A stretch of 64,000 bases of DNA from Emydura subglobosa (GCA_007922225.1 ML679971.1:1697521-1761520); one strand, 5' to 3'. Positions 42,423 to 52,844 are shown, counted from the stretch's first letter. Notes: a model not told the origin generated them from the sequence alone. Program-made: numbers and translations.

Positions 42423-42529
42423 TCTAAAGTGAGCAATAGGAAGGCTGTGTTGTAAAATGGGATGGACATGTCACTTCCTGGCCTACGTGAGTTATATTTA
42501 CTATCCCCATCTAATAATAAATTAATAGG

Positions 42530-42692
42530 GCCTGTTTCTCCATTGTCTTTTGCACTGCCATTTAAATCAGAGGAAAATGAGCCCGCGGCAGGTGTAAAAC
42601 CCTACCAAATCTGAATGGTAGCTGTATACGCCTACTGTGCAATGGTGTAAACGTCTGCACAAAGTTCAGGGCAATGAAGAATCAGGCCTACA
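42530..42692. repeat. Palindromic interspersed repeat
   Basis: GGCCTGTTTCTCCATTGTCT on the left and GGCAATGAAGAATCAGGCCT on the right are inverted. Inside, GCAGGTGTAAAACC and CAATGGTGTAAACGTC. Confidence 0.65.
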
Positions 42693-42770
42693 ATGTTTTA
42701 CATTTTCATAGCTCCTGTCATTCTGCAGGATTTAAAAGCAATTTGCAAACCATCAGCGGAGATAAGTGAC
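42693..42770 (-). mobile_element. MIR-type SINE 3' fragment, antisense
   Basis: ATGTTTTACATTTTCATAGC, TCCTGTCATTCTGCAGGATT and TAAAAGCAATTTGCAAACCA resemble the reversed MIR end. Confidence 0.45.
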
Positions 42771-42784
42771 TGCAAATCTAGAGC

Positions 42785-43045
42785 GGTCAGTTGGCCTTGT
42801 TCACTGCGGCATTACTCCTAATTTTTTATGCTGGTATAACTCCATTCAGATCAATGGATCATTCGATAATTGCCCTGTTCTGTGCATTCTCTCTGCAGCA
42901 TCTGGCATCGGTCACTGTCAGAAGACAGGACACTGGGCTAGATGGACCATTGGTCTGACCCACTATAGCCGTTCCTATATTCTTATAATGGAGTTACACC
43001 TGAGTAAAACTGCAATAATGTAGTAGTGATTCAAGCCCAATGGCA
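42785..43045. repeat. Palindromic repeat split by a CR1 tail
   Basis: Left arm GCATTACTCCTAATTTTTTA, GGTATAACTCCATTCAGATC; right arm (from 42987) AATGGAGTTACACCTGAGTA, AAACTGC, GATTCAAGCCC. The two arms are separated by a CR1 end. Confidence 0.6.
42859..42986 (+). mobile_element. CR1 LINE 3' tail, 128 bp
   Basis: ATAATTGCCCTGTTCTGTGC, CATCTGGCATCGGTCACTGT, ACACTGGGCTAGATGGACC, ATTGGTCTGACCCACTATAG and TATATTCTTA. AATGGA stands on both sides (42853-42858, 42987-42992), a likely target duplication. It is the same subfamily as the large CR1 ending at 22530. Confidence 0.8.
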
Positions 43046-43759
43046 TTGTGGCTTATTAACACCTGTATTAGGTCCTTCTAGCACAGCACCACTCAAACGT
43101 AACCTACTTTTGGGAAGATGACGTCAGCAATCACACAGAGCATAGACCCTGCATGGCAGTGGGGGAAGGGAGAATTTGGACTAAGTTTACCACAGCAAAC
43201 CTCTGCATTCATAAAATTGCTTTGGGACTTTCAGTATGTGAAAAGGCTAAAATCCTCTGCCCAGTCCAACCAGGCTGTGCTAGGCAAACCAGGAAGCTGC
43301 AGAGGGTGAAAGTGGAGAGCAATTTTTTCCCTCCAAACCTTCAAAGCCATGCTGTGGAGCTGTTCCAGCTGAAAAAGATATGGCAGGATCCCCTGGTCCC
43401 ACCCCTCAGCCCATGCTCTCTTACCATAGTTGTGCAAGGTGAGGTCTGTACAACAGAGGAGGCTTCCTTAGTGGCTCCCCTTATCCAGCATTCTTGCGCA
43501 GCAGCACCACATTAGTTTCACCACCTGGGGAACCTTGGATTTTGGCCAAAAAGCAGCTAAGACAGCCCAAAACTCTAACTGAGCCTGCAACATTTGGAGA
43601 TTTAAACAAGAGATTTAAATTTTGCACTAGTATCTGTGTAGCCCAGTGGCTACCCTGTGTTATGTGCCAATCCACAGAGGATGTGAGTCGGTTACAACCT
43701 TCAGATTCAAAGCCTGGCTTTTAACTCAGGAAAGAAAGCTCATGAGAGTTTGAAAAGAA
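43046..43759. other. Single-copy DNA, no gene recognised
   Basis: Overlapping frames of up to 120 codons (43153-43515) on both strands are GC-richer but show no domain or splice pattern. Treated as chance. Confidence 0.4.
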
Positions 43760-43866
43760 ATGGGAGATTTCAATGGGAGTTTGGCACCTTGTCACTTTTC
43801 TAAATCCTATGAAGTGCCCATCTCCATTTCTAGGCACCCAAATATCTCTGAAAATCTGGGCCTTAG
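43760..43866. repeat. Palindromic repeat fragment (GATTTTCAAA family)
   Basis: GGGAGTTTGGCACCTTGTCA, TTTTCTAAATCCTATGAAGT, TAGGCACCCAAATATCTCTG and AAAATCTGGGCCTTA. Diverged copy of the 34738 family. Confidence 0.6.
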
Positions 43867-46077
43867 TTCTGGAAACCCCATGTCTGTCAGCCAAGATAGT
43901 GGCCACCATGTCAGCACTACCTTGTTCAGGCTAGAACCAGAAACAGAAGGGTTGACATACCATGAAAGAGTCTGATTCCTGTGGTGTTTCCAACCTCACA
44001 AAAATCAGGAGTTATGGAAATCCCAGCTGGTCCTTGCAATACAGATTTTAAAATATCTATAGTAACGCATGGATCACCAACAACTGGACTTAAAGATTTT
44101 ACTCTCATAATAGACTCAGATCCTGTCCACCCAACCTGTTTCCTCGGGCATAGCCTGCGTGAGGGAAGAAGCTTCAGAAAGTGCCCTGAACGCTAACACA
44201 CTTAGGCTGTGTCGCTATCCATTAGGAAGCAAATTCCAGGCTGGACAGCACTCCTCTGAGAACAACAAGTCCACCTCCACCCCAAAATAAACAAATCCAG
44301 ATACCGTCAGCTCCAGTGTCCCCGCCAATCTCACATGGAAGGAACCACTGTTTAGAATACACAGGATCTGAACTAAGAAGGGCTTAACTGTGAGAAATTT
44401 TATCTGAATGCAATTCTGTCCCCTTTTGGAAGATCAGTGTCCAACTAGTCTTCTCTGCAGAATTGTGTGTCTGCTGAAAACCATATTTGCTGGGGGATTT
44501 CTGCAACTTAACTACTTCCATTATTAATATGTTGGAGTGTACCATTATTGTACCTCAATGGGAGCTGTAGAGACAGTACAGGAGAGAAAGTAGAGAAGAG
44601 ACAGTACCCGGTTGTAGTACTCGGTTGTAGTGAATGCAAAATGGATTTTATAGAGGCTGGGAGGTTCTCCTTGCCTCTCTAATTCACGGACTGAGGAACG
44701 AAACACAGTGTCAGGATGCAAGATCACCCGCAAAGCTGTTCAGAGGAGCCAGCCAGAGCTCATGCAGCAGCCGTGGGCCACCGGAGCCCCTTTGCGAGGA
44801 AAACTCTGCTTTGATGAAACTACTGGGATGAAGCTACACCGGTCACAGAGCAGAAACTCTAACCATTGCTCCCATTGCTTGGAAGAGACAGGGCATGCTT
44901 TAGATTTATTTGGCATATGCAAACCGGTCAAGCCAAGCCACAGTGTTCTTACGAGTGATGTTCAAGGCACGAAGACCTCCAGGAAGTTGAATCATTTTGC
45001 AGTCCTCATCAATACATGTCATAGTTTGTAGCCCACATCAACATACTGGACTGTCTCTAAAACACTACTGAAATTCCACTGTAACACAGATTCCATGTCT
45101 GGTATGAAACCAGTTCAGAAGGCTCCATTGCCTTTGTGGTAAATCAAACCCAAATAGACGTTATGTGGGGTCCAAGACAAGAGAATTATTGGTCACTTTC
45201 TCTGCAGACCATGAAGCTTGCCACGCATCCCCTGCCGTAAATCCCTCAGCTGGTAAACTTTTCCACAGTGGACGCCGTGAGGGCAGATGACTTGTGGTGA
45301 ATGACACAAGTCTTTAATTAAAGGTAGGTGTGGCATAGCATGCAGTTTCATCATGAGCTTTGCTACGCTTCAGAGAGGAAGACAATCCCCAAAATGCGAC
45401 ATAGGAACACAGCTGTGCTGTAATGGGGGCAAGCCATAAATAGAAACCAATGTGGCTACCACCAGCCCTGTCAGATGGTCTCACAAAATTTGCAGAGATT
45501 ATGATTTACATCCTACTTTCTTGCCAGATTTCTTGCCTGAAGAGGCATCAGCAAGTTGGGATAATCTCTGGATAAACTTTCAAAGTTATTCACCAATTCG
45601 CTCCATAATTCAAAGGTTGATTTGGAAACACAAAAATGATGAATACGTCTCTTTAACAGCTCAGATTGTTGCTTGAGAGTACGTTCCCCTGGGAAGTAAT
45701 AAAGGATCTGTAGGATTCTGCGGTATTTGCACTAGAAGGAGCAGAAGAGAGAACAACTTGGGAAATCTACAGTACCACCAAGCAAAATAGTTGAAGTTAG
45801 AAAGGATTTTTTAAAATAACAATACTTGATAACATGTTTTTAAGCTATCATTAACTTTGTCCCATTCCACATGCGTACATACAGCTATAGCCACTGTTTC
45901 AATAGTGCTCAGGCCTTCAGCATACACCAGATAGCACCCTGGGATTTCCTCCAAATGGGGTCCTAGGTCAACTTTTCAAACAATGACACCTCCCTCCTCT
46001 TTTACATATGCAGCAACATTTGCACTTGGATTTTTTAACTCATAATCCACTTGCCGCCACAAATTTGACCATTGGAA
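43867..46077. other. Long single-copy stretch, no gene recognised
   Basis: About 2.2 kb with no repeat I can recognise, the longest such run in the second half of the window. Open frames are short (65-107 codons) and overlap on both strands without motifs. Worth checking for regulatory conservation or RNA. Confidence 0.45.
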
Positions 46078-46240
46078 AGTGGCTTGGGTAAGTGGACAGG
46101 ACACTGGATTGGGTCTCAGGAGACCTAGATGCCAGTTCTATGTCTGCTATGAGACCTTGCCCAAGCCTGTACCTCTGTTTCTCTTTACCCTTTGCTCTCT
46201 TGTATCCTTAGTGTCTAAACACTGTGGGGCCCGGCCCGTT
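46078..46240 (+). mobile_element. MIR-type SINE, 5' half
   Basis: GTGGACAGGACACTGGATTG, GGTCTCAGGAGACCTAGATG, CAGTTCTATGTCTGC, GACCTTGCCCAAGCCTGTAC and CTCTGTTTCTCTTTACCC are head and core in order. Confidence 0.7.
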
Positions 46241-46559
46241 TCCAGTATTGCCAAATCCCAAGCTTTCAAAAACCAGTGCTCAAAAATGTGAAGTTGACTT
46301 AACAATAATGAGATTTTAAATTATAATAAATGTTGGGTTCTTTTCATTGACCTTCTGGTTTCTAAGCCTCTAGAGTGCATGCAGGTTATGTTTTCAAACT
46401 TCTCTCTGCAACCATGATGTCTAGAAATGTACTTTGTTTTTCAATGAAAGCTGAGATTATCACATAATTGCTTGGCTCCAGGAACTGGCGGCTTCAGGAA
46501 AATAACAAGTGTATCTCAAGATTCTCAATCAAATTGGAAGATTTGGAAACGTGTCTGAC
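46241..46559. other. Single-copy DNA
   Basis: No recognised content. Confidence 0.4.
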
Positions 46560-46868
46560 TAAGGGCATGGTCTACACTTCGATGTAATTCCCAGATCCAA
46601 GAGACACACCCATGCTGGCTCTGATCAACCTAGTGCACTATAAATAGAGCATAACTGTGGTGCCACAAGCAATGGGAGGGGCTAACCACCCCAAGTATGT
46701 ACCCATCCAAGATACCATACAGATACTCGGGTGGCTAACCTATTCTTCTGCTCGCAGCGCTGTGGCTATGATCTGTTTTTAGCATGCTAACTCGATCGGA
46801 AATAGCGCTGGTATGTCTGATCTAGCTGGGAATCATACCCCCAGCTCAAAGTGTAGATATACCCTTAA
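46560..46868. mobile_element. MITE with TAAGGGCATGGTCTACACTT ends
   Basis: Left end TAAGGGCATGGTCTACACTT; right end AAAGTGTAGATATACCCTTA, an inverted match. About 305 bp, noncoding, with GCGCTGGTATGTCTGATC and AATCATACCCCCAGCTC. Edges carry TAA/TTA, which may be the remains of a 3-bp target duplication. Confidence 0.75.
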
Positions 46869-46950
46869 TGTTTGTACTGAACCTAGCACAGTGGAGCCCC
46901 AGTCTCCGTTGTGGCTTCTAGACACTGCAGTAAAACAAATGATAAATAGC
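46869..46950 (+). mobile_element. MIR-type SINE tail fragment
   Basis: TGTTTGTACTGAACCTAGCA, CAGTGGAGCCCCAGTCTCCG, TTGTGGCTTCTAGACACTGC and AAAACAAATGATAAATAG. It starts exactly where the MITE stops, so the MITE may have landed in this MIR. Confidence 0.65.
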
Positions 46951-47762
46951 AAAGGGTGTTCTTTCCAATAGCTCTCAACACTGACCAAACTCTGCTCCCA
47001 CTAGGAATTTTACCATTAAGTGCAGTGCGAGAAAAGTTAGGCTAATGTTAAGTCCTTATGAAAATCACACCTCCTCCTATCTCTGAAGACCTGACAGTAG
47101 ATGGTGTAGATCAGGTCATTAGAGTTCCAAGTACTCAGATCTATATCTGCAATTCACTGTCTAGCTGCAAAAAAGGTGGGAGAACATTTTTGGGTGCTAA
47201 TTACCCCTGCAAAAAGGGAAGCCAGGTCTGGGAAAATATACCCCCATATTTCTCTGACTTACGCATTTGATTTTATCCTGGTTGCACCTCACAACTTGTC
47301 CTTTTTAGAACCAAACTCATTCAAATCCTGGAACGTTGGGAAATGGCACAAGTTTCTTCCTTTCTGGCTGCTAGCCAAAATCTGAACAGAGGACCCAAAG
47401 CGGTTTCTTGAGGTCCCTCTAACTAGTACTGGGACCATAAGGGCCAGAAATTGTCTGTGAAATCTTGTTTTTGTGAGATTCCCAGCCCAGTTTTGCAAAC
47501 TCAAATGTCTGGAGAAAGCACGTAAATGTTCAGATAATTACGAAACAAAACTGAGTCCCATGTTTATCCCTTAATACGTTTAAAAAGGAGAGATGACTGA
47601 CAGCCCATGCAAGGGATGAAGTATGTCACACACAAATAGGCCCCTTGTCCTCAGTGAATAGGGAAAGCCAAGAGTGCAGGAGTGAGAACTGGGCAGGGGT
47701 TTCTGCTGCAGTGGACAGGCTGTCAGGGTTACAGTACTGGTCTTTGTATTGTGATCCTAACA
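46951..47762. other. Single-copy DNA, no gene recognised
   Basis: No exon, RNA gene or repeat recognised. Confidence 0.4.
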
Positions 47763-48179
47763 GATAGGGGGGTATTATAGGGGAAAAGATAAAGTGTCTG
47801 GGGCAAACTAGATGTCTGCCATATGAACACTGCTAAGAGCAGGGAGGGAGTTGGGGGCTGCTGATTGTGTAGATTGAAAATGGTCTTAAAATGCTAGGCC
47901 AGCACTTTACATCTCAGGAGAATATCCTGGTCCTGGTTGCAGAGTAGGGGGCTCTGTCGAGAAATGCATGATCTGGACCTACAGCAACCAGTCAGCCTAG
48001 AATAAGATGGGGTGAGTTGTGCCTCTCCGTTTTAGGGAGCAGTCTGCTTAGACTCTCTCTGTTTTGGGGTTCTTGCACGTTATTCTGAATTCTAAGAAAT
48101 AAAGTAGTGTTACGTTGCAACCTTCCAGCAAAAGTCTTTATGCTTTTACCTAACTTCTTTGTGTGCATGCCATGAAACA
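47763..48179 (+). mobile_element. Probable solo LTR, plus strand
   Basis: Flanked by TAACA on both sides (47758-47762 and 48180-48184), a 5-bp duplication typical of LTR elements. An AATAAA signal is at 48098-48103, and the right edge ends in CA. The left edge does not begin with TG, so the start may be degraded or misplaced. No internal genes. Confidence 0.5.
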
Positions 48180-48184
48180 TAACA

Positions 48185-49444
48185 TTGATGACTGTGGATT
48201 CAATGATTGTTACACTGAGACACAGAATCAGGCCTTCAGCACATTAAGATCTTCACCAAATGCCAGAAGAACATTTTTTTACCTTTCTCCTTCCCTCTTC
48301 TTAACAAATAACCACCTCTTTCCTTCCATATTCATGTACACTGAAGGCCCCAATTTAAATTTTCAATTTTAATATTTAATAAGCTTTCCAGGGAATAGGA
48401 TTCTGGAGGTGCCGTCTCAGAAAAAATTGGAAGCAGAAAGATTAAAAGGACTGCAACAAACTCAGATGTGATCATATGCTTTCTATAAGGGAGTCATTGC
48501 CATCAGCAGGATTTTCAGAACAACCTATTGACTTAGCCTCACATTGTCTCAAACCATCAACTAAGAACTCTGTCATGTGAATTCACACAAAGCATATTTC
48601 TTGGGTCAGGCAAGAAATCAAAATTCCTTTAAGGAAGCAGAGACTTAAAACACTTGCTGTCTGAAAAAAGTCTCCTAAGAGCTCATCTCACATACAATAT
48701 AGTCACAAACATCTGCTTTAGTTTCAGTTTTTCCTTCTGTTAAAAACTAAAGAGAGTATTTCCAGATCCCTGGAGCCACTGTCTCTTTTAAGCCAGATAT
48801 CTAAAAATGTGACACACACTGTGGATTGTGGAAGGGAAAGTGCTGTATTTATCAAAATAGACAATTTTTATCTCCTCTCTTAGAGAATTATCTGCTAAAG
48901 GGTATCCGTGGCCAGCTTTTTCATATGGTAGCTTGAATTCGGAATTTATATCTGTTTTGGAATTGACTAATATTTATGGCATAACATTTCACAAGATTCT
49001 CCTCAAGAGCAAACGTGAGATGCAAATTCAGCTAGAACCTAGAGCTTAATCCTCATTAAGAGACTCCTCGGTGTCCCCTTTTTCTGGATAATGAGACAGA
49101 AAACATGATTCCTTAGGGGGACCTTAATTAGGAGTCCTGGAAGATCTGTTTCAACCAGTCCATTAGACTATTAAAATACCAGACAATTGGGTCATTCCCT
49201 TTTTTCTCATTTCCATTTGTAGGTGAGACTTGTCTCCACTAGCTTTTCACTTAATTTGAAGATCTAGTTTAAGATTGCCCTCCTGGTTTTTGAAATCCTC
49301 TTTTGCCTTCTCCACAAATCTCCTCTGGCCTTTCTCTCCTTCTTCCTCTGTAAAACATTGTGGGATAGAATTCATATGAAGAACACTTTACATATATTAC
49401 AGCATGGCGTTGCATAACATTGTATGTGGTAGATCTGATGAAGG
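48185..49444. other. Single-copy DNA; part may be conserved noncoding
   Basis: The stretch 48880-49080 (with GAATTGACTAATATTTATGG near 48960 and CTTAATCCTCATTAAGAGAC near 49047) looks like a conserved noncoding block; CTTAATCCTCATTAAG is nearly palindromic. No repeats recognised. Inference only. Confidence 0.3.
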
Positions 49445-49710
49445 ATAATCGTGTGGTTAATGATATTAGGCGACTGAGGTGCAATTCCCAGCACTGCCAC
49501 AGACCTTCTGTGTGACCTTGGGCAAGTCACTTAATCTATCTGATGCCTCAGATCCCATATGTAAAAAGGGGTTGATAATCCTTCCTTTGACTGTCTTGTC
49601 TGTTCAGATTTTAAGCTCTTTGGGGCAAAGTTTGTCTCATCCTATACGTACATACCAATGGAGCCTTGATCTTGGTTGCAGCCACTATATTCTACTATAA
49701 GACAAATATG
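49445..49710 (+). mobile_element. MIR-type SINE with full tail
   Basis: GTGCAATTCCCAGCACTGCC, ACCTTGGGCAAGTCACTTAA, CTCAGATCCCATATGTAAAA, TTTTAAGCTCTTTGGGGCAA, CATACCAATGGAGCCTTGAT and CTTGGTTGCAGCCACTATAT occur in order. Confidence 0.8.
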
Positions 49711-49814
49711 CAAATCACATGCATGTAACCTCTGCTGCTGCAGAGTGGTGCTCTAATCCCCCTCTAATGGTGGCTCGGTCCCCCAGACTTTGATGAGCCT
49801 GCTTCAGCCTTGGT

Positions 49815-49965
49815 TAACAGAGAAGGGTCTTTTAGCTCATGCAGTAGAAGATCGTGCATTAAGGTCCTGGGTTGGTTCCCCACTGCTGACAGCCATGTGT
49901 AGGTCGGCATTACATGTATATTTATGTTATGCTGCATATTGATTTCACGTCTCTCCTTCTCTTGG
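49815..49965 (+). mobile_element. tRNA-derived SINE
   Basis: TTTTAGCTCATGCAGTAGAA resembles a pol III A box region and GGTCCTGGGTTGGTTCCCCA a B box, about 33 bp apart as in tRNA genes. The 3' part (GCCATGTGTAGGTCGGCATT) is not tRNA-like, so this is a SINE and not a tRNA gene. Decayed. Confidence 0.55.
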
Positions 49966-50379
49966 CACCGAGCTCTTGGCCAGAACATAGCATTCTGCTG
50001 CTACTTAATCCAACGAAAAAGTCATTTCATGGTCTGGCCAGCAGGAGACCTTCCAGAAGCTGAATGTGTCAGTTTCTAAGATGTGGTAGCCCCAGGAGTC
50101 AGAATTTGAATGACATGTTTCTGTGCATCCCCAAATGGTGAACCTTCTAAGACTGATCCTGAACAGTACCAGTGTAGATAGAGAGAATCTATAGTAACTA
50201 CTGTCAGATAAGCAGGATAGATAGATAGGGTACAAGGGACCCTGGTCCTGCATTAATGAGAATCCTATTCTGAAGCTGTCCACTTATTTCTGCCTACTAG
50301 CAGGAATGAAGCTGGTGGGTGGGGAATAGCTGTATTTTCATGCTGAGATTGTCTTCTTCTAAAGAAAATGTCTTGGGCC
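49966..50379. other. Single-copy DNA
   Basis: No gene or repeat recognised. A 92-codon minus frame (50005-50283) has no domain. Confidence 0.4.
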
Positions 50380-50485
50380 CAATTCTTATCTAATGTAAGC
50401 TTGTTTCACTCTGATGTGACTCTCTTAACTTGAGTGGAACTATGCCTAATTGCCACCGGTGTAAATAAGAATGGAATAGGCCCTT
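50380..50485. repeat. Palindromic interspersed repeat
   Basis: GGGCCCAATTCTTATCTAAT on the left and AATAAGAATGGAATAGGCCC on the right are inverted, around TTGAGTGGAACTATGCC. Confidence 0.65.
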
Positions 50486-50584
50486 TAGACGTTTATCCTT
50501 ATAGATAATCTTGGGGTAGCCGCCCTGCTTGCTTGCACTGTTGTAGAACAGCCTTCTGTTCCCACTGTGCATCACAGAAGGATT

Positions 50585-50700
50585 TGTAGGTTTAAGCCGC
50601 TAGTGCATTAGGCTGTAACTTCTAGAGATTTAGATTTGAATCCCAGCCCAAGATAAGGAGTTTGGATAGTAAGTTGATTGCTGTCATCAGTCAGTGCTCA
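50585..50700 (+). mobile_element. MIR-type SINE, 5' fragment
   Basis: GCCGCTAGTGCATTAGGCTG, TAACTTCTAGAGATTTAG and ATTTGAATCCCAGCCCAAG fit the MIR head. Confidence 0.5.
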
Positions 50701-50744
50701 TCAGAAACCCATTATGGGATCTGGATTTGGTGGTAGATATATAA

Positions 50745-51594
50745 GAAACACAGAAATGGATTAGGAAGGATTATCGGAGGTCAAGATAAAGGTGCATTGG
50801 TGGACAAACAAAAAATGTAGCCCATACTTGCAGGATGGAGGATGCTATCCTAGCAAGCAGTTGGGGAGTATGGCTAATAAGCTGAACATGAGCTTCTGGT
50901 ATGATGCTGCGGCCAAAAGATCTAATGCAAACCTTGGATGAATAAATAGGGGAATCTTGAGTAGGAGTAGAGAGCTTATTTTACCTCTGCATTTGGCACC
51001 GGAGTGACTGCTGCTGGTATACTGTCTCCAGTTCTGGTGTCCACAATTCAAGAAAAGATGTTGACAAATTGGAGAGCATTCAGAGAAGAATCACAAGAGT
51101 GATAAAAGGATTAGAAAACATGTCTTATAATGTTAGAATGAGGGAGCTCAAGGAAAAAATGAAGAGGGAAGTGTTTCTTTCCCCATTACATATCACAAGA
51201 ACCCCGGGTCAGCCAATGACATTAATAAGCCGCAGGTTTAAAACAAACATAAGGAAACGCTTCTTTACACATTATACAGTCAACTTGTGGAACTCATTGC
51301 CAGGGGGTGTTGTGAAGGGCAAAAACATAACAGGGTTCCAGAAAGAATTAGTTAAGTTCAGGAAAGATAGGTCAATCAGCTACTTGCTAACATTGTCTGG
51401 GACACAACCCTATGCTCCAGGTTCCCAAAACTTCTGATTGCCAGAAGCTGGGATTGGATGAAAGGGGATCACTCAACAATTCCCCTGTTCTGTTCATTCC
51501 CTCTGAAGCAAGTAACATTGGCCACTGTTGGAAGACAGGATGCAGAACTAGATGGACCATTGGTCTGACCCAGCATGGCTGTTCTTATGTTTTT
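50745..51594 (+). mobile_element. CR1 LINE 3' end, about 0.85 kb
   Basis: Shows GAACATGAGCTTCTGGTATG, TTCTGGTGTCCACAATTCAA, ATTGGAGAGCATTCAGAGAA, AGAAAACATGTCTTATAATG, ATATCACAAGAACCCCGGGT, CAACTTGTGGAACTCATTGC, AACTAGATGGACCATTGGTC, and ends GGCTGTTCTTATGT. It covers the end of ORF2 and the 3' UTR. The 122-codon frame at 51069-51437 belongs to it. Confidence 0.85.
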
Positions 51595-51955
51595 AATCTA
51601 TTTCACTTAACCATGAGAAAGGTAAGGGGTGATTTGATCACAGTTTGTAGCTACCTACTTGGGGAACAAATACTTGATAACTGCTCTTCAGTCTATCAGA
51701 GAAATGTGTAACACAATCCAATGGCTGGAAATTGCAGTTAGACAAATTCAGACTGGAAATAAGGTGTACATTTTTAAGAGTGAGAATAATTAACCATTGA
51801 AACAGTTCAGCAAGGTCTGTGGTGGATCCTTCATTACTGACAATTTTAAAATCAAGATTTCCCCCCTCAAAAGTTATGCTTTAGGAATTATTTTGGAGAA
51901 GATCTATGGCCTGTGTTTTACTGGATGTTGGACTAGATGGCTTTGGAATCTATGA
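51595..51955 (+). mobile_element. CR1 LINE 3' end, second subfamily
   Basis: Begins ATCTATTTCACTTAACC, then GGTAAGGGGTGATTTGATCA, AATCCAATGGCTGGAAATTG, AGACAAATTCAGACTGGAAA, TAATTAACCATTGAAACAGT, TGGACTAGATGGCTTTGGAA and ends TCTATGAATT. It abuts the preceding CR1 in the same orientation. Confidence 0.85.
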
Positions 51956-52139
51956 ATTCCACCTGTAGGGTGGAAACTTGCCAGGAACCTGCTGCTGGGA
52001 GTCCCTCATCATTATGTTTAAGCACCATAGCTAATTTTCGGAACAATAGTAAAAAATACACTGTAGGATGAAGGAGTTACAGACACCAAAAACTATAGTT
52101 CAGTAGGCACCACCCTTCCCACTGGGTCAGTTTGGAATT
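51956..52139. other. Single-copy DNA
   Basis: No recognised content. Confidence 0.4.
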
Positions 52140-52345
52140 AGTATCCTAGCCTGGGATTAGGCAACACTTCGTTGCTGGAAGGAACTCTTTGAGATAAGAC
52201 GTATGACTGAAGTCCTGAGCACTTGTGGTCATTAAACAGCCCACTGCACTTTTTCCAAGAACAGAAAAACACAAGAGACCAAACCAAGGACAGCAGAGTT
52301 ACCTGAGTGTCCTGGCAAAATTCCAGTTTGATAATTACATTCCAC
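52140..52345 (+). repeat. Old interspersed repeat (CACTTGTGGTCATTAA family)
   Basis: GAAGTCCTGAGCACTTGTGG, TCATTAAACAGCCCACTGCA, CTTTTTCCAAGAACAG, GAGTGTCCTGGCAAAATTCC. Related copies at 56075-56310 and 62100-62255 share the same order of words. Family not named. Confidence 0.55.
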
Positions 52346-52617
52346 CTCGCCATATTCCCTGTGCAGTTTTAGTAGCAAAAGATTGTATTCACTTCTGGTC
52401 AAAATTATTGGATGATATTGATTTGTGTTGTTTAATATTGGCCACATTTCACCCCAGAAGTGATCCTTGTCTGTAACTTGTAGTATAGGGGATGCATGTT
52501 GAAGCACCTGATGTATGTAAACTTGCAAAAGTAACCAGAGGAACAACCTATCCTTATATATTGCCTTCAAAAATCAACTCAGTATAGAGATAATCTGAGA
52601 TCATGTGAAACATATAG

Positions 52618-52734
52618 GTCAGGTCTGCCCTATGAAGTTATATTACAATAGCTATGTCAGATAGGGGTTTGATTCTTTTATCAATTTAGATATACTTGGA
52701 TAAGCTCTAGTGTGGACACAGTTATACCGGTATA
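52618..52734. mobile_element. MITE fragment (TATACCGGTATA family)
   Basis: GTCAGGTCTGCCCTATGAAG at the left, CTCTAGTGTGGACACAGTTA and TACCGGTATATAGGTGCC at the right. An inverted, hairpin-like element in part. Confidence 0.5.
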
Positions 52735-52825
52735 TAGGTGCCTTATACTGGTATAATATGATATTACCTCACTCACCTTGTCTCTCTAATATCCTGAGAC
52801 TAACACGGCTACAACAACACTGCAT
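52735..52825 (+). mobile_element. Interspersed repeat ending 'CACGGCTACAACA'
   Basis: TGATATTACCTCACTCACCT, TGTCTCTCTAATATCCTGAG, ACTAACACGGCTACAACAAC and ACTGCATATG. Sister of the minus-strand copy at 9205-9312. Confidence 0.65.
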
Positions 52826-52844
52826 ATGTTATATTGACGTAGTT

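Noticed and set aside
43153..43515. 120-codon frame as an exon
   Set aside because: No domain or clear splice sites, and frames are open on both strands.
49815..49890. tRNA gene
   Set aside because: Only the A and B box areas resemble a tRNA; there is no complete cloverleaf and the 3' part is SINE-like.
51069..51437. 122-codon frame as a gene
   Set aside because: It is the end of CR1 ORF2 and 3' UTR.
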